A stretch of DNA of 64,000 nt from Hyphomicrobiaceae bacterium (GTDB lineage: Bacteria > Pseudomonadota > Alphaproteobacteria > Rhizobiales > Hyphomicrobiaceae): positions 1-64,000 of the forward strand of contig JAWKWE010000005.1 of the NCBI GenBank assembly GCA_041397645.1, written 5' to 3'. Numbering within the stretch: position 1 is the stretch's first letter; every line of letters begins with the position of its first letter. Made by a program: the position numbers and the translations under genes. This document shows, one piece after another, positions 17,002-27,093 of the stretch. The notes below the pieces were generated by a model that was given only the letters and a program-made list of their open reading frames with translations, had not been told where the DNA came from and ran no database searches.

Positions 17002-20000
17002 ATGGTGCTAAACGTCTCTCTGACACATAAGACGAGTTACAAATACGATCGCCCTGTTTCGATGGGCCCCCATATCGTCCGGCTTCGCCCCGCGCCCCAT
17101 TGCCGGACACCGATTCTGAGTTATTCGCTCAAGATCGAACCGCAACTCCACTTCGTAAACTGGCAGCAGGATCCGTTCGGAAATTTCCTCGCGCGGATTG
17201 TCTTTCCCGAAGACACGCGGGAGTTCTCAGTGACCGTCGGTCTGGTTGCCAACATGGCGATCATCAATCCGTTCGACTTCTTCGTTGAAGAAAGTGCGAA
17301 GGATTGGCCGTTCGACTACGACGATGCGCTGAAGGCCGAGCTTGGTCCCTATCTTGTGCCCGATGCGGCGGGGCCGCGCTTGCGCGCGTACGTCAATGCC
17401 GTCGACAAACTGGTGCAGGGTTCTCCCACGACAATCGACTTCCTATGCGATCTCAATCGCAAGGTGCAATCGGACGTCGCCTACCTTGTCCGCATGGAGC
17501 CGGGCGTGCAGACGCCCGAGGAAACCCTTGCGAAGGCATCAGGATCATGCCGCGATAGCGCGTGGCTGCTGGTGCAGATCCTGCGCCAACTGGGATTGGC
17601 GGCGCGCTTTGTCTCGGGCTACCTGATACAGTTGACGCCCGACGTAAAATCACTCGATGGCCCGACAGGCACCGACGTAGATTTCACCGATCTGCACGCC
17701 TGGGCCGAGGTCTATCTCCCAGGTGCAGGCTGGATTGGGCTTGATGCGACCTCCGGCCTGCTGGCTGGCGAAGGACACATCCCGCTGGCTGCGACGCCTC
17801 ATCCCGTCAGCGCAGCACCGATCACAGGCGCACATTCCAAGGCAGAGGTTGATTTCGATTTCGCGATGCGCGTCAATCGCATTCGCGAAACGCCGCGTGT
17901 GACCAAACCGTACAGCGATGAGACCTGGGAGCAGATCGTTGAAACCGGTCATCTGATTGACGAGCGCTTGCGCCGCGGCGACGTCCGCCTGAGCATGGGC
18001 GGCGAGCCGACATTCATTGCCGCTGACGATATGGAAGGCGCGGAATGGAATACCGCTGCTGTTGGCCCTAACAAACGCCGCTATGCCGACGATCTCGTCC
18101 GGCGTCTGCAGGCGCGGTTTGCTCCTGGCGGATTGCTGCATTACGGGCAGGGCAAATGGTATCCGGGAGAGCAGCTTCCGCGCTGGGCGTTTGCCCTTTA
18201 TTGGCGCACCGACGGACAGCCTTTGTGGGAGCGCAGCGAACTTATTGCGCAAGAAAAGCCAGGCCCGAGGGTGACAACTGACGACGCCAAGGCAGTAATG
18301 TCGGCACTGATCAATCAACTCGGCCTGCCGCAGGATAGCGCCATGCCGGCTTATGAAGACGCAGCGTATTTTGCGCTGGTGGAGCAAAAACTTCCGATCA
18401 ATGTGACGCCGAAGGCCAATAAGCTTGAAGATCCACAAGAGCGCGAGCGTGTCGTGCGCGTCTTCGATCAAGGCGTAACAACCGTTGCCGGATACGTGCT
18501 TCCAATCCAGGTTTGGCACACCCAGGATCGCGGTCGACGATGGGTCACCGAGCGTTGGGCGTTGCGTCGCGACAAGCTGTTTTTGCTTCCCGGAGATTCC
18601 TCTGTCGGATTTCGCTTGCCGCTAGGCTCGACCTATTATCTCTCGCCGTCGCAGTATCCTCATCAGTGGCCGCGTGATCCGTTTTCCGGTGCGCCGCCGT
18701 TGCCGGAGCGATATGTGCTTATGCAGCGTCGGCGCACGGTGACGTTAGAAGCGCCCACTATCGCGCCCCAAACGCCCGATGAGATCGTTGCAGGATCTGT
18801 GCGGACAGCGCTGACGGTGGAACCGCGCGGCGACAAGGTCTGCATATTCATGCCACCGCTCATGGATGCGGAAGACTACGCCGCCCTCGTTGCCGTAGTG
18901 GAGGAAGCTGCCGCTAAGACTGGCGTGCCCGTCCATCTTGAAGGCTACACGCCTCCGTCGGATCCGCGTCTCAGCGTGATCAAGGTCACGCCCGATCCCG
19001 GCGTTATCGAAGTGAATATCCAGCCAGCCACCAGCTGGGATGAAGCCGTTTCGATTACCACCGCTCTTTACGAAGAGGCGCATCTGGCGCGCTTGTCGAG
19101 TGAGAAGTTCATGCTGGACGGACGACACACGGGTACCGGTGGCGGCAATCACATCGTCCTTGGAGGCATGTCGCCGGCGGACAGTCCATTCATTCGCCGG
19201 CCCGATCTTCTGGCCTCAATCATCGCCTATTGGCAGAACCATCCATCTCTTTCGTATTTGTTCTCGGGATTGTTCATCGGACCAACAAGCCAGGCGCCGC
19301 GTGCCGACGAAGGACGACATGAAGCACTCTACGAACTGGAGATTGCGCTGTCGCAGATTCCAGAACCTGGCGCGGGAAGTGTGCCGCCCTGGCTCGTGGA
19401 CCGCATCTTCCGCAACCTCCTCATCGACGTGACGGGCAACACGCACCGTGCGGAGATCTGCATCGATAAGCTCTACTCCCCCGATGGGCCGACCGGCCGG
19501 TTGGGCCTCGTTGAGTTTCGCTCCTTCGAGATGCCCCCACATGCCCGCATGAGCCTCGCCCAGCAACTTCTCTTGCGTGCGCTCGTCGTCATGTTCTGGG
19601 AGCGTCCGTATCGCCAGAAGCTTGTGCGCTGGGGCACATCGCTCCACGACCGGTTCATGCTCCCACACATGCTGTGGTCTGATTTCTCCGACGTGGTTGG
19701 GGATCTCAATTCTTCGGGTTTGCAGATCGACTTGGAATGGTTCCGCCCCCATTTCGAGTTCCGGTTCCCCATGTTGGGCACGGTTGCGGCGCAGGGCGTG
19801 GAGCTGCAATTGCGGCAGGCGCTGGAGCCTTGGCATGTGCTGGGCGAGGAGGGCGTCATCGGGGGAACCGCGCGCTACGTCGATTCTTCGCTGGAGCGCG
19901 TAGAGATGAAGGTCAAGGGGTTGATCGGAGATCGTTTCGTCGTGACGTGCAACGGTCACACCCTTCCGTTGACGCCTACGGGAGAGCAGGGAGAGGCAGT

Positions 20001-20304
20001 CTGTGGGGTGCGATATCGCGCATGGTGCCCACCTTCGGCTCTGCATCCGACTATCGCACCGCACGTGCCGCTCACATTCGATATCTTCGACACTTGGACA
20101 GGGCGGTCGATCGCGGGGTGCCGTTATCACGTCTCCCATCCGGGCGGTCGCAGTTTCGAGATATTCCCCATCAACGCCTATGAGGCGGAGGGGCGACGTC
20201 TCGCAAGGTTCGAATCGCTGGGCTATACCGCGACGCCGTTCAGGCCGGTCCCGCAGCGACCCAATCCAGACTATCCCATGACACTGGACCTACGGCGGAC
20301 CTAA
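17002..20304 (+). CDS. Large transglutaminase-like protein with DUF2126 C-terminal region
   Basis: 1100 residues. An N-terminal transglutaminase-associated domain (SLTHKTSYKYDRPV) is followed by a transglutaminase core with the triad visible: C183 in SGSCRDSAW, H232 in DLHAWAEV and D248 in GLDATSG. Residues from about 300 to the end form the large DUF2126 module, which contains conserved GGEPTFI, GNTHRAEICIDKLYSPDG and GLVEFRSFEMPPH. The reaction is unknown; an amide-bond forming or cleaving role is expected from the core. It heads a rightward cluster with an ATP-grasp/alpha-E protein and a second transglutaminase. No signal peptide is seen. Confidence 0.88.
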   Translation: MVLNVSLTHKTSYKYDRPVSMGPHIVRLRPAPHCRTPILSYSLKIEPQLHFVNWQQDPFGNFLARIVFPEDTREFSVTVGLVANMAIINPFDFFVEESAKDWPFDYDDALKAELGPYLVPDAAGPRLRAYVNAVDKLVQGSPTTIDFLCDLNRKVQSDVAYLVRMEPGVQTPEETLAKASGSCRDSAWLLVQILRQLGLAARFVSGYLIQLTPDVKSLDGPTGTDVDFTDLHAWAEVYLPGAGWIGLDATSGLLAGEGHIPLAATPHPVSAAPITGAHSKAEVDFDFAMRVNRIRETPRVTKPYSDETWEQIVETGHLIDERLRRGDVRLSMGGEPTFIAADDMEGAEWNTAAVGPNKRRYADDLVRRLQARFAPGGLLHYGQGKWYPGEQLPRWAFALYWRTDGQPLWERSELIAQEKPGPRVTTDDAKAVMSALINQLGLPQDSAMPAYEDAAYFALVEQKLPINVTPKANKLEDPQERERVVRVFDQGVTTVAGYVLPIQVWHTQDRGRRWVTERWALRRDKLFLLPGDSSVGFRLPLGSTYYLSPSQYPHQWPRDPFSGAPPLPERYVLMQRRRTVTLEAPTIAPQTPDEIVAGSVRTALTVEPRGDKVCIFMPPLMDAEDYAALVAVVEEAAAKTGVPVHLEGYTPPSDPRLSVIKVTPDPGVIEVNIQPATSWDEAVSITTALYEEAHLARLSSEKFMLDGRHTGTGGGNHIVLGGMSPADSPFIRRPDLLASIIAYWQNHPSLSYLFSGLFIGPTSQAPRADEGRHEALYELEIALSQIPEPGAGSVPPWLVDRIFRNLLIDVTGNTHRAEICIDKLYSPDGPTGRLGLVEFRSFEMPPHARMSLAQQLLLRALVVMFWERPYRQKLVRWGTSLHDRFMLPHMLWSDFSDVVGDLNSSGLQIDLEWFRPHFEFRFPMLGTVAAQGVELQLRQALEPWHVLGEEGVIGGTARYVDSSLERVEMKVKGLIGDRFVVTCNGHTLPLTPTGEQGEAVCGVRYRAWCPPSALHPTIAPHVPLTFDIFDTWTGRSIAGCRYHVSHPGGRSFEIFPINAYEAEGRRLARFESLGYTATPFRPVPQRPNPDYPMTLDLRRT

Positions 20305-20479
20305 GGGCGCAATGAGTGAGCGGAATAGGAATATGGTAAATGCGTCTCGCCAGCGTCGCGTTCGTCATACTGATAAGATTCCTATGCAAGTTGCGCGATT
20401 CGCCGTGTTAGCATTCGACTGATGCGGGGAGGTCGTAGAGGGCGATTACCTTGCGCGGGGGGATATCAGGCGAGGCGCC

Positions 20480-23041
20480 GTGGCTATGAAGCACAGGGCT
20501 CCACTCGATATGGAGTCGGCAGATACGTTCTTTGCATTCCAGAGCCGTGCCCAAGAACGCGGCTATGACGAGGCGTTCGATTCCCAAGGCCGTCCTCGCT
20601 CGCACTGGTCGCCGCTCCTTTCCGAACTGACTTCACTGCCGACATCCGAGATTCGTGCCCGAGGGGACCGGCTTGCCAAGCGTGTGCGCGAAGCCGGCGT
20701 CGATTTCGACATCTTTTCTCATCCCACCCGCCCCACTCAGAGATGGCAAATAGACCTAGCGCCTGTCGTCATCTCCGCAGGCGAGTGGCGGTGGCTTGAA
20801 AAAGCGCTGTGCCAACGTGCACGGCTGATGAACCTCATTCTGCAAGACATCTACGGCGCTCAGACTTTGATGAGTTCCGGCGCCATTCCGGCCGAACTGG
20901 TTTTCGCCGACCCTACCTTCCTTCGCCCGTGTCAGAGTATTTTGCCAAACGCGGGGCCGTTACGCTTTTTTGCGGCCGACATTGCGCGCGATGAAAATGG
21001 GCAGTGGCGGGTCATCGACAACCACTCCGAAACGCTGGCGGGCATGGGGTATGCCATCGCCAATCGCGTGGTTCATTCGCACGTTACGGGCGATATATTC
21101 CGACGCTGCAATGCGGTGCGGCTCGCTCAGTTTTTCCAGAACCTGCAGGGTTCGTTGACGGCGAGTGCCGGTCGCGACAATGCGCGGATTGCACTGCTGA
21201 CGCCGGGACCGACCGATCAGGATTATTTCTCCCACGCTTACTTGGCGCGCTATCTCGGCTACATTCTGGTCGAGGGTCCGGATCTCAGGACCAAGGGCAA
21301 CCAAGTCTACCTCAAGACCCTTGAGGGTCTGAAAGAGGTCGATCTTCTGGTTCGCTGCGTGGATGGTCGTCAGATCGATGCGCTTGAGCTTGATCCTGGC
21401 GGATTGTCGGGGCCTGCGGGATTACTGCGAGTGAACCGCGCGATGCCGCATCTCATCGTGAATGCGGTCGGCTCTGGCCTCGTCCAGAACCGCGGGCTCG
21501 GTCCATATCTCTCTCGCCTTTCGCGGGATCTGCTCGGAGAAGATCTGCTTTTGCCTGACGCAAGGCGTCACTGGCTGGGCGATCCTCAGTCGCGCCGCGA
21601 GGTGCTCGACAACCTCGATACCTACATCGTTCGCAAAGCCCAGGAAGGTACAGGGCGTCCGGGCCAGGCGGAGCTTGGTCAAGAGCCGCGCGCGTTGTCG
21701 TCAGTCGAACGTGATGCACTCGTGCGCTCGATCACCATGCGAGGTGCGGCGCTTGTCGCCGAGGAAGAATTTGGTTTCAGCCGTGCGCCGACGATCGAAG
21801 GCGAGACGCTATCGAGCCGTCCTTTCGCGATCCGCTTTTTCGTCGCCAACATGGGTAGCGATTACGAAGTTATGCCGGGCGGGCTTGCGATGTCGGTTGA
21901 CCCGGGCCGTGCTGTTGCGCTCAGCACGATTGATGGACACAACCGCGACGTCTGGGTGCTCTCCGATGCAGAACAGCGCCCGCATGTCAGCCTCTGGCGT
22001 CCCCGCATGGAAAATGCGCGCGTGGAACGCTCTCAACGTGTCATTCAAAGCCGCGTCGCTGACGATCTTTTCTGGCTCGGACGCTATCACGAGCGTGCCG
22101 ATTGGCTCATGCGGGTCTTGCGCGGCGCGTATCGACGGATCGAAGAGGACAGCGGCGATCTCGATGGCTTGACCGCAGTTGAGAAATGTCTGCGGACGCT
22201 TCTTGAAAAATCGGGCCCGCTGCAGCCACGGACGACGGATCGGCAAATCGAAAGGCTTTGTGTCGAGCTGACCTCCGGCGCCGATCGTTATCGCACGCTA
22301 AAGCACACGTGCGAGGATCTCTATCGCTGTGCAAATCTGGGCCGTGACCGTTTATCGTTCGAGGCATGGCAAACGCTGAGCAAGTTCAGGCCCGGAGACG
22401 CCTATCTCAACGAATTGACGCGTGCGAGCGCGAGTACGGTTCTGGATCTACTTGACGAGGGTTTATCATCGCTTTCGGCGTTCAGCGGATTGATGCACGA
22501 GAACATGACGCGAAACTTCGGCTGGCGTTTCCTCGACGTTGGTCGGCGCGTGGAGCGTGCGTACAACCTGTGTGAATTGATAGACACCTTGTTCTCGCGT
22601 GTCGAGGAGCCGGAGGAAGAGACCAACGCGCTGCGTCTGATGCTTGAGCTTGCTGACAGCTACATCACATACCGCTCGCGTTATCGCATCGATCCAAAGC
22701 TTCCTCTCACGCTCGATTTGCTGTTGCTTGACGAGACAAATCCGCGCTCGCTGGCCTATCAGCTCAACGCCACCTCTCAGCACCTGGACGCATTGCCGGA
22801 GGGTGTTCGCGGCACGCCTTTGCCCGACGACAAGCGTTTACTGCTGGCGGCCCTGACGGCTGTTCGTTTGGCGGATGTGGAGGTACTGGGCGCCGCCAAG
22901 ACCCGAGATCAATTGGCGAGGCTCATGAGCGAGCAGCTTGAGCTGCTGCCGGAGCTTTCGAATGCGATCGGCCGACACTACTTCAATCCGGCAGACGATA
23001 CGCCCCATCGCGTGCATACGCGCAGCGAGACGGTGCCATGA
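20480..23041 (+). CDS. Circularly permuted ATP-grasp fused to alpha-E domain
   Basis: 853 residues. Roughly residues 60-480 are a circularly permuted type 2 ATP-grasp domain, with PVVISAGEWRWLEKALCQRA, DNHSETLAGMGYAIANR and a final ADPTF/RFFVANMGSDYEVMPGG region. From about 510 to 845 there is the helical alpha-E domain (DDLFWLGRYHERADWLMR, then GWRFLDVGRRVERAYNL). ATP-grasp enzymes join a carboxylate to an amine through an acyl phosphate, so a peptide or amide product is likely (family inference). Many genomes encode the two parts separately; they are fused here. It overlaps the next gene by four bases. Confidence 0.9.
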   Translation: MAMKHRAPLDMESADTFFAFQSRAQERGYDEAFDSQGRPRSHWSPLLSELTSLPTSEIRARGDRLAKRVREAGVDFDIFSHPTRPTQRWQIDLAPVVISAGEWRWLEKALCQRARLMNLILQDIYGAQTLMSSGAIPAELVFADPTFLRPCQSILPNAGPLRFFAADIARDENGQWRVIDNHSETLAGMGYAIANRVVHSHVTGDIFRRCNAVRLAQFFQNLQGSLTASAGRDNARIALLTPGPTDQDYFSHAYLARYLGYILVEGPDLRTKGNQVYLKTLEGLKEVDLLVRCVDGRQIDALELDPGGLSGPAGLLRVNRAMPHLIVNAVGSGLVQNRGLGPYLSRLSRDLLGEDLLLPDARRHWLGDPQSRREVLDNLDTYIVRKAQEGTGRPGQAELGQEPRALSSVERDALVRSITMRGAALVAEEEFGFSRAPTIEGETLSSRPFAIRFFVANMGSDYEVMPGGLAMSVDPGRAVALSTIDGHNRDVWVLSDAEQRPHVSLWRPRMENARVERSQRVIQSRVADDLFWLGRYHERADWLMRVLRGAYRRIEEDSGDLDGLTAVEKCLRTLLEKSGPLQPRTTDRQIERLCVELTSGADRYRTLKHTCEDLYRCANLGRDRLSFEAWQTLSKFRPGDAYLNELTRASASTVLDLLDEGLSSLSAFSGLMHENMTRNFGWRFLDVGRRVERAYNLCELIDTLFSRVEEPEEETNALRLMLELADSYITYRSRYRIDPKLPLTLDLLLLDETNPRSLAYQLNATSQHLDALPEGVRGTPLPDDKRLLLAALTAVRLADVEVLGAAKTRDQLARLMSEQLELLPELSNAIGRHYFNPADDTPHRVHTRSETVP

Positions 23042-23913
23042 AGTTTGAGGTCAGTCACCGGACTACCTACCGTTACAGCGAGCCGGTAGTTCAATCGCAG
23101 CATGTCGTGCACCTGGCACCCCGCCAGAACCCAGCTCAGATCATCCATCGCCATAGTCTCATCATCGAGCCCGCCCCGACGATGCGCCATGACGGCTACG
23201 ATGCATTCGCCAATCCGACGACCGCGCTGGAGATCGAGCGTCCGCACGAGGATCTGGTCTTGTGCGCGCGCTCGATCATTGAAACTTCGCCACCCCTCTA
23301 TGTGGATGCTTCCAGTACGACGCCTTGGGACGCGCTTGACGATGTTCTTGCCCCTGTGGGCGGCCTTGTCGATCTCGACGTCGTTCAGTACCGCAATCCC
23401 TCGGGGCTGACGAACGCTTCATTCGAGATTGCCGATTATGCGCTGGCGTCATTCACGCCGGGCAGACCCGTTCTCGAAGCAGCACAAGACCTGATGTGCA
23501 GGATCTACCGCGATTTCAAATTCGATCCCACCGCGACGGATGTTTCCACGCCGGTATCCAGGGTCTTCATCGAGCGGCGCGGCGTATGCCAGGACTTCGC
23601 GCACTTTGCGCTGGCGTGTATGCGCGCACTCCGCGTGCCGTCAAAATACGTGAGCGGCTACATTCTCACCCATCCTCCGCCTGGACAGCCCAAGTTGCAG
23701 GGCGCCGACGCATCTCATGCTTGGATCTCGGTGTGGTCGCCGCAGTCCGGTTGGCAGGGACTTGATCCGACGAACGGTATCGTCGCGAGCGAAGAGCACA
23801 TCGTCGTTGCCGAAGGGCGAGATTATAACGACGTGTGTCCGATTACCGGCGTGCTGCTGGGGGGCGGAAAGCACTCCGTTGCTGTAGCCGTGGATGTTAT
23901 TCCCATATCGTGA
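23038..23913 (+). CDS. Transglutaminase-like cysteine protease family protein
   Basis: 291 residues with an N-terminal transglutaminase-associated beta domain (FEVSHRTTYRYSEPV) and a core with C184 in RRGVCQDFAH, H227 in DASHAWISVW and D243 in GLDPTNG. It starts on an ATG overlapping the ATP-grasp stop, so the two proteins should be made in matched amounts. It is likely cytoplasmic. In this gene family set it may process or cross-link the product of the ATP-grasp enzyme, but the substrate is unknown. Confidence 0.9.
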   Translation: MKFEVSHRTTYRYSEPVVQSQHVVHLAPRQNPAQIIHRHSLIIEPAPTMRHDGYDAFANPTTALEIERPHEDLVLCARSIIETSPPLYVDASSTTPWDALDDVLAPVGGLVDLDVVQYRNPSGLTNASFEIADYALASFTPGRPVLEAAQDLMCRIYRDFKFDPTATDVSTPVSRVFIERRGVCQDFAHFALACMRALRVPSKYVSGYILTHPPPGQPKLQGADASHAWISVWSPQSGWQGLDPTNGIVASEEHIVVAEGRDYNDVCPITGVLLGGGKHSVAVAVDVIPIS

Positions 23914-23972
23914 TTAGCAGTCAGTCGAAAGGACAAGGCTTGAGCGCGTGCCTAAGCCTTGTCCTTGAAAGC

Positions 23973-24230
23973 TCAGGCCGCTCGTCTGACCAAACCTATC
24001 AACAACAGCAGGATGACTGCGCCGATTGTGGCGGAGATGATCGTGCTAACCATGTCGCCGCCGGCAAAAAAGCCGAGCCTTGGGAACAACCAGCCGGCGA
24101 CGAATGCGCCAACGATGCCAACAACGATATTTCCGATGAGACCGAAGCCATACCCCTTAACGAGGAGGCCAGCGAGAAACCCGGCGATCGCGCCGATCAC
24201 GAGCCAAACGATGAGTGCTTCAATTGTCAT
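23973..24230 (-). CDS. GlsB/YeaQ/YmgE-family stress membrane protein
   Basis: 85 residues with three hydrophobic spans and the glycine-rich GAIAGFLAGLLVKGYGFG-type start of the family. The middle is GNIVVGIVGAFVAGWLFP. The ATG at 24230 is used rather than one ten codons earlier because homologues begin at MTIEALIVW. Members are small inner-membrane proteins linked to envelope or general stress; the mechanism is unknown. It converges on the transglutaminase gene. Confidence 0.88.
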   Translation of the reverse strand: MTIEALIVWLVIGAIAGFLAGLLVKGYGFGLIGNIVVGIVGAFVAGWLFPRLGFFAGGDMVSTIISATIGAVILLLLIGLVRRAA

Positions 24231-24423
24231 GAACCTTCCCCTTATGTTGTGCAGTCGCAATAAGTTTCACGCGCGAAACTGAAAGCCGCTTCATCAGGTC
24301 AGGTCGCGGCCTTCCGTTCCGATAATCGGAGAAAATGCTTCTACGTCGCATACGGTTCCGCGATGCGATTCCTAACATGATTTGCGATTGCGCGCGCCCC
24401 TCCACGCATATGAGGGAGAAATT

Positions 24424-25407
24424 TTATCGGCTTGGAGTGCCGACCTCCCGCGCCAGTTTGTCTTCGCGCAGTGCCCGGAAGGTCGCGTGACGCAGCAGAT
24501 TGTCGGTAGTCCACGACCGGTACTCAATCTGTGCAACCCACTCTGGCGAAACCCAAATCGCGTTGCGGCGCTGCTCGGTTGTGAGCTTCTGCACAAATGG
24601 CGATGTTTTGCGCCGCAATACTTGAAGGTCGCTCCAGAGTGCGTGGGCGGTTGCCTGCGAAAAGCCGGTCCCGACGCGGCCAGCGTAGACAAATTTCCCG
24701 TGCTGGAATGTTCCCAGCAGAAGCGCGCCAATGGCGTCCTTCATGGCAGTGGAATCGGTATATCCGCCAATCACGAATTCATCCGTGAGGGTGCATTTGA
24801 TTTTGAGCCAATCGTCGTGGCGGCCGGATCGATAGGCCCTGTCCGCGCGCTTTGAAATGATGCCTTCAAGGCCAAGCTTGCAGACCTCCGACAGCAGCGT
24901 CGCCCCATCCTCCGCAGCAACGTACTGACTGAAGCGAAGATGCGCGTTCCTTGGAAGCTTCGACAACAGTTTGTCCAACAGCTCCTTCCTGTTCATGAGA
25001 TGCAAGGAGCGGGTGTCGTGGCCATCGAGATAGAGCAGGTCGAATGCATAAAATAGCATACGGTTTGAGCGGCCCGCCTTCAGGTCTTCGACCAGCAGTG
25101 CAAAGTTTGAAGCTCCCTTGTCATTTTGGACAACAACTTCGCCGTCGATGATTGTATTCTTCACTTTGAGTTTCGCGAACTCGGGTGCAAGAGCTGCGAA
25201 GCGCTCGGTCCAGTCCAGTCCATTACGCGTTTTGAACGAGATGTGACCATCCTCGCCGATCCGGGCCTGAAGTCGATAACCATCGTACTTGATTTCGTGC
25301 AGCCAGGCCGATCCGTTTGGCGGTGCGTGGACGAGCTTGGCAAGGCAGGGCTTTATGAAGCGTGGCCCAAGCTTCTGCTCCCCCGTGGTCTGGTGCTTCA
25401 GCTCCAT
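24424..25407 (-). CDS. ligD: ATP-dependent DNA ligase, stand-alone ligase part of LigD
   Basis: 327 residues: adenylation plus OB-fold domains. The nucleotidyl lysine is K40 in EIKYDGYR, followed by IDGEVVV, FALLVEDL and EGIISKRADRAYRSGR, then WLKIKC. It seals nicks during non-homologous end joining. The usual LigD carries polymerase, phosphoesterase and ligase in one chain; here the ligase is a separate gene. Its ATG shares bases with the stop of the PE-Pol gene (TGATG), so translation is coupled. An upstream start giving 23 more residues would lie inside the PE-Pol gene and is unlikely. Confidence 0.9.
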   Translation of the reverse strand: MELKHQTTGEQKLGPRFIKPCLAKLVHAPPNGSAWLHEIKYDGYRLQARIGEDGHISFKTRNGLDWTERFAALAPEFAKLKVKNTIIDGEVVVQNDKGASNFALLVEDLKAGRSNRMLFYAFDLLYLDGHDTRSLHLMNRKELLDKLLSKLPRNAHLRFSQYVAAEDGATLLSEVCKLGLEGIISKRADRAYRSGRHDDWLKIKCTLTDEFVIGGYTDSTAMKDAIGALLLGTFQHGKFVYAGRVGTGFSQATAHALWSDLQVLRRKTSPFVQKLTTEQRRNAIWVSPEWVAQIEYRSWTTDNLLRHATFRALREDKLAREVGTPSR

Positions 25408-27071
25408 CACGCGTTGCCAATGAGTTTTTGGATGGCCGACTTCAACGGGGTGGCGGCGCGCGCGTAGTCGTCCCACGCCTTTGAACGGGAGAGCAGGTTG
25501 GGCGCTGAGCGAATATCGAAGCGTTTCGGATCAAGTCCCGCGCGGACCTGTCCCCAATTCAAGGGCATCGAAACCGGCGCGCCCGGCCGCGCGCGCGGCG
25601 ACAACGGAGCGACGGCGGTGGCCTTGGTGTCGTTCCGCAGGTAGTCGAGGAAAATGCGACCCCTTCGGAGCTTGAGCGTCATCTTCGTCAGATAGCGGTC
25701 TGGGCTGTCATGAGCCATTTGGGTGCAGACAGCTTGCGCAAACGTCTTGGCATCACGCCAGCTCATTGCATTGGCTTGCGTGGTTTTCAGCGGCGTTACG
25801 ACATGCAGCCCTTTTCCGCCCGTCGTCTTGCAGAAGGCAGTAAGCCCCAATTTTTCCAGCCGTTCGCGCATTTCGCGCGCGGCCGTTACGACCGCGTCGA
25901 AGGTCACGTCACTCGCGGGATCCAAATCGAATACCAATCGACCAGGCACCGACGGCTCGTAAGGCGCGCAGTTCCAAGGGTGGAATTCAAGAGCTGCCAG
26001 CTGACCCATTGAAACGAGCGCTTCTACAGTGTCGATCTGCAGGTATGGCTCGCGATCTCCCGAAACCTTCAGCTGCGTGACGGCATCTGACACGCCTTGC
26101 ATGATGTGGCGCTGGAAGAAAGTTTGCTCCCCGATGCCGTCGGGTGCGCGCACAACTGAGCAGGGGCGTCCCTCGATATGTGCAATCATCCAGGGACCGA
26201 CGGTTGCAAGGTATTGCGCGAGGTCTTTCTTGGTTATGGCGCCGCTGCCTGCAGATTTAGGCCACAGCGCTTTGACGGGATTGGAAATCGCGACGCCCGC
26301 CACGGTGTTGCCGGACCACTCCGCCTGTTTGATGTCGCTGGCGTACACGGACTTGGCGAGCGCGCGAGCTTTGCGCGCTCGCGGTGACGCATCATCGTCA
26401 TTTGGATGTAAAGCGTCGGAGTGCCAAACAGCGTCGGGTTGAGCCGCGCGGCCACCATCGAGCATGAATGGGACTGGGCCATTTCCCTTTCCGGCTGCGA
26501 TTTGGCCCATATTACGTTTTGAGGCGACCGAGCGATCTTTCTTCAGCAGCGCATCGTCATCGCCGGGCTTTGCGTAACTGTCGCGATGCTTGATGAGGAG
26601 CCAGTTGTTGCGTGGTGATACGCGGGAATCGCGTTTCATGCGGACCAGTACGAAGCTGCCTTTCAGCTTCTCACCCGCGATATTGAACTTTAGCTCGCCT
26701 TTGGCTAGCGCTTCGGCAGACGTATCGTCGCCCAGAGGCGAATAGTAACCTCGGTCCCATATCATGACGGTGCCGCCGCCGTATTCGCCCTCAGGAATGG
26801 TGCCTTCGAAATCTCCGTAAGCCAGCGGATGGTCCTCGACTTCGACCGCGAGCCTCTTGTCGGCCGGATCGCGTGACGGGCCGCGAGTAACCGCCCATGA
26901 TTTGAAGACGCCATCAACCTCAAGTCTCAGATCGTAGTGGAGGCGGGTCGCGTCGTGTTTCTGTATGACGAAGCGCGGGTATTCGGCGCGCCGTATGCCG
27001 CGACTTCCGCGCGGCTCTGTCGTCCGGCTGAAGTCTCGTTTCGCTTCGTATTCGGCAAGAGCTTTCGCCAT
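25407..27071 (-). CDS. ligD: LigD phosphoesterase-polymerase (PE-Pol) protein
   Basis: 554 residues. Residues 30-170 form the 3'-phosphoesterase with its histidines and aspartate (H39, H45, D47 in QKHDATRLHYD; H81 in EDHPLAYGDFEG). Residues 255-550 are the primase-like polymerase with the catalytic FDLDP aspartates (D382, D384) and GGKGLHVV. It trims and fills DNA ends for Ku-dependent repair. The order PE then Pol without the ligase differs from the common Lig-PE-Pol order of alphaproteobacteria. It lies 22 bases after the small RHH-like gene. Confidence 0.92.
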   Translation of the reverse strand: MAKALAEYEAKRDFSRTTEPRGSRGIRRAEYPRFVIQKHDATRLHYDLRLEVDGVFKSWAVTRGPSRDPADKRLAVEVEDHPLAYGDFEGTIPEGEYGGGTVMIWDRGYYSPLGDDTSAEALAKGELKFNIAGEKLKGSFVLVRMKRDSRVSPRNNWLLIKHRDSYAKPGDDDALLKKDRSVASKRNMGQIAAGKGNGPVPFMLDGGRAAQPDAVWHSDALHPNDDDASPRARKARALAKSVYASDIKQAEWSGNTVAGVAISNPVKALWPKSAGSGAITKKDLAQYLATVGPWMIAHIEGRPCSVVRAPDGIGEQTFFQRHIMQGVSDAVTQLKVSGDREPYLQIDTVEALVSMGQLAALEFHPWNCAPYEPSVPGRLVFDLDPASDVTFDAVVTAAREMRERLEKLGLTAFCKTTGGKGLHVVTPLKTTQANAMSWRDAKTFAQAVCTQMAHDSPDRYLTKMTLKLRRGRIFLDYLRNDTKATAVAPLSPRARPGAPVSMPLNWGQVRAGLDPKRFDIRSAPNLLSRSKAWDDYARAATPLKSAIQKLIGNA

Positions 27072-27093
27072 GCAATATCGTTGTTAAGGACGG

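Noticed and set aside
19216..20139. 307-codon minus-strand frame
   Set aside because: Fully antisense to the DUF2126 part of the large transglutaminase gene, which is well conserved; no signature in the antisense product.
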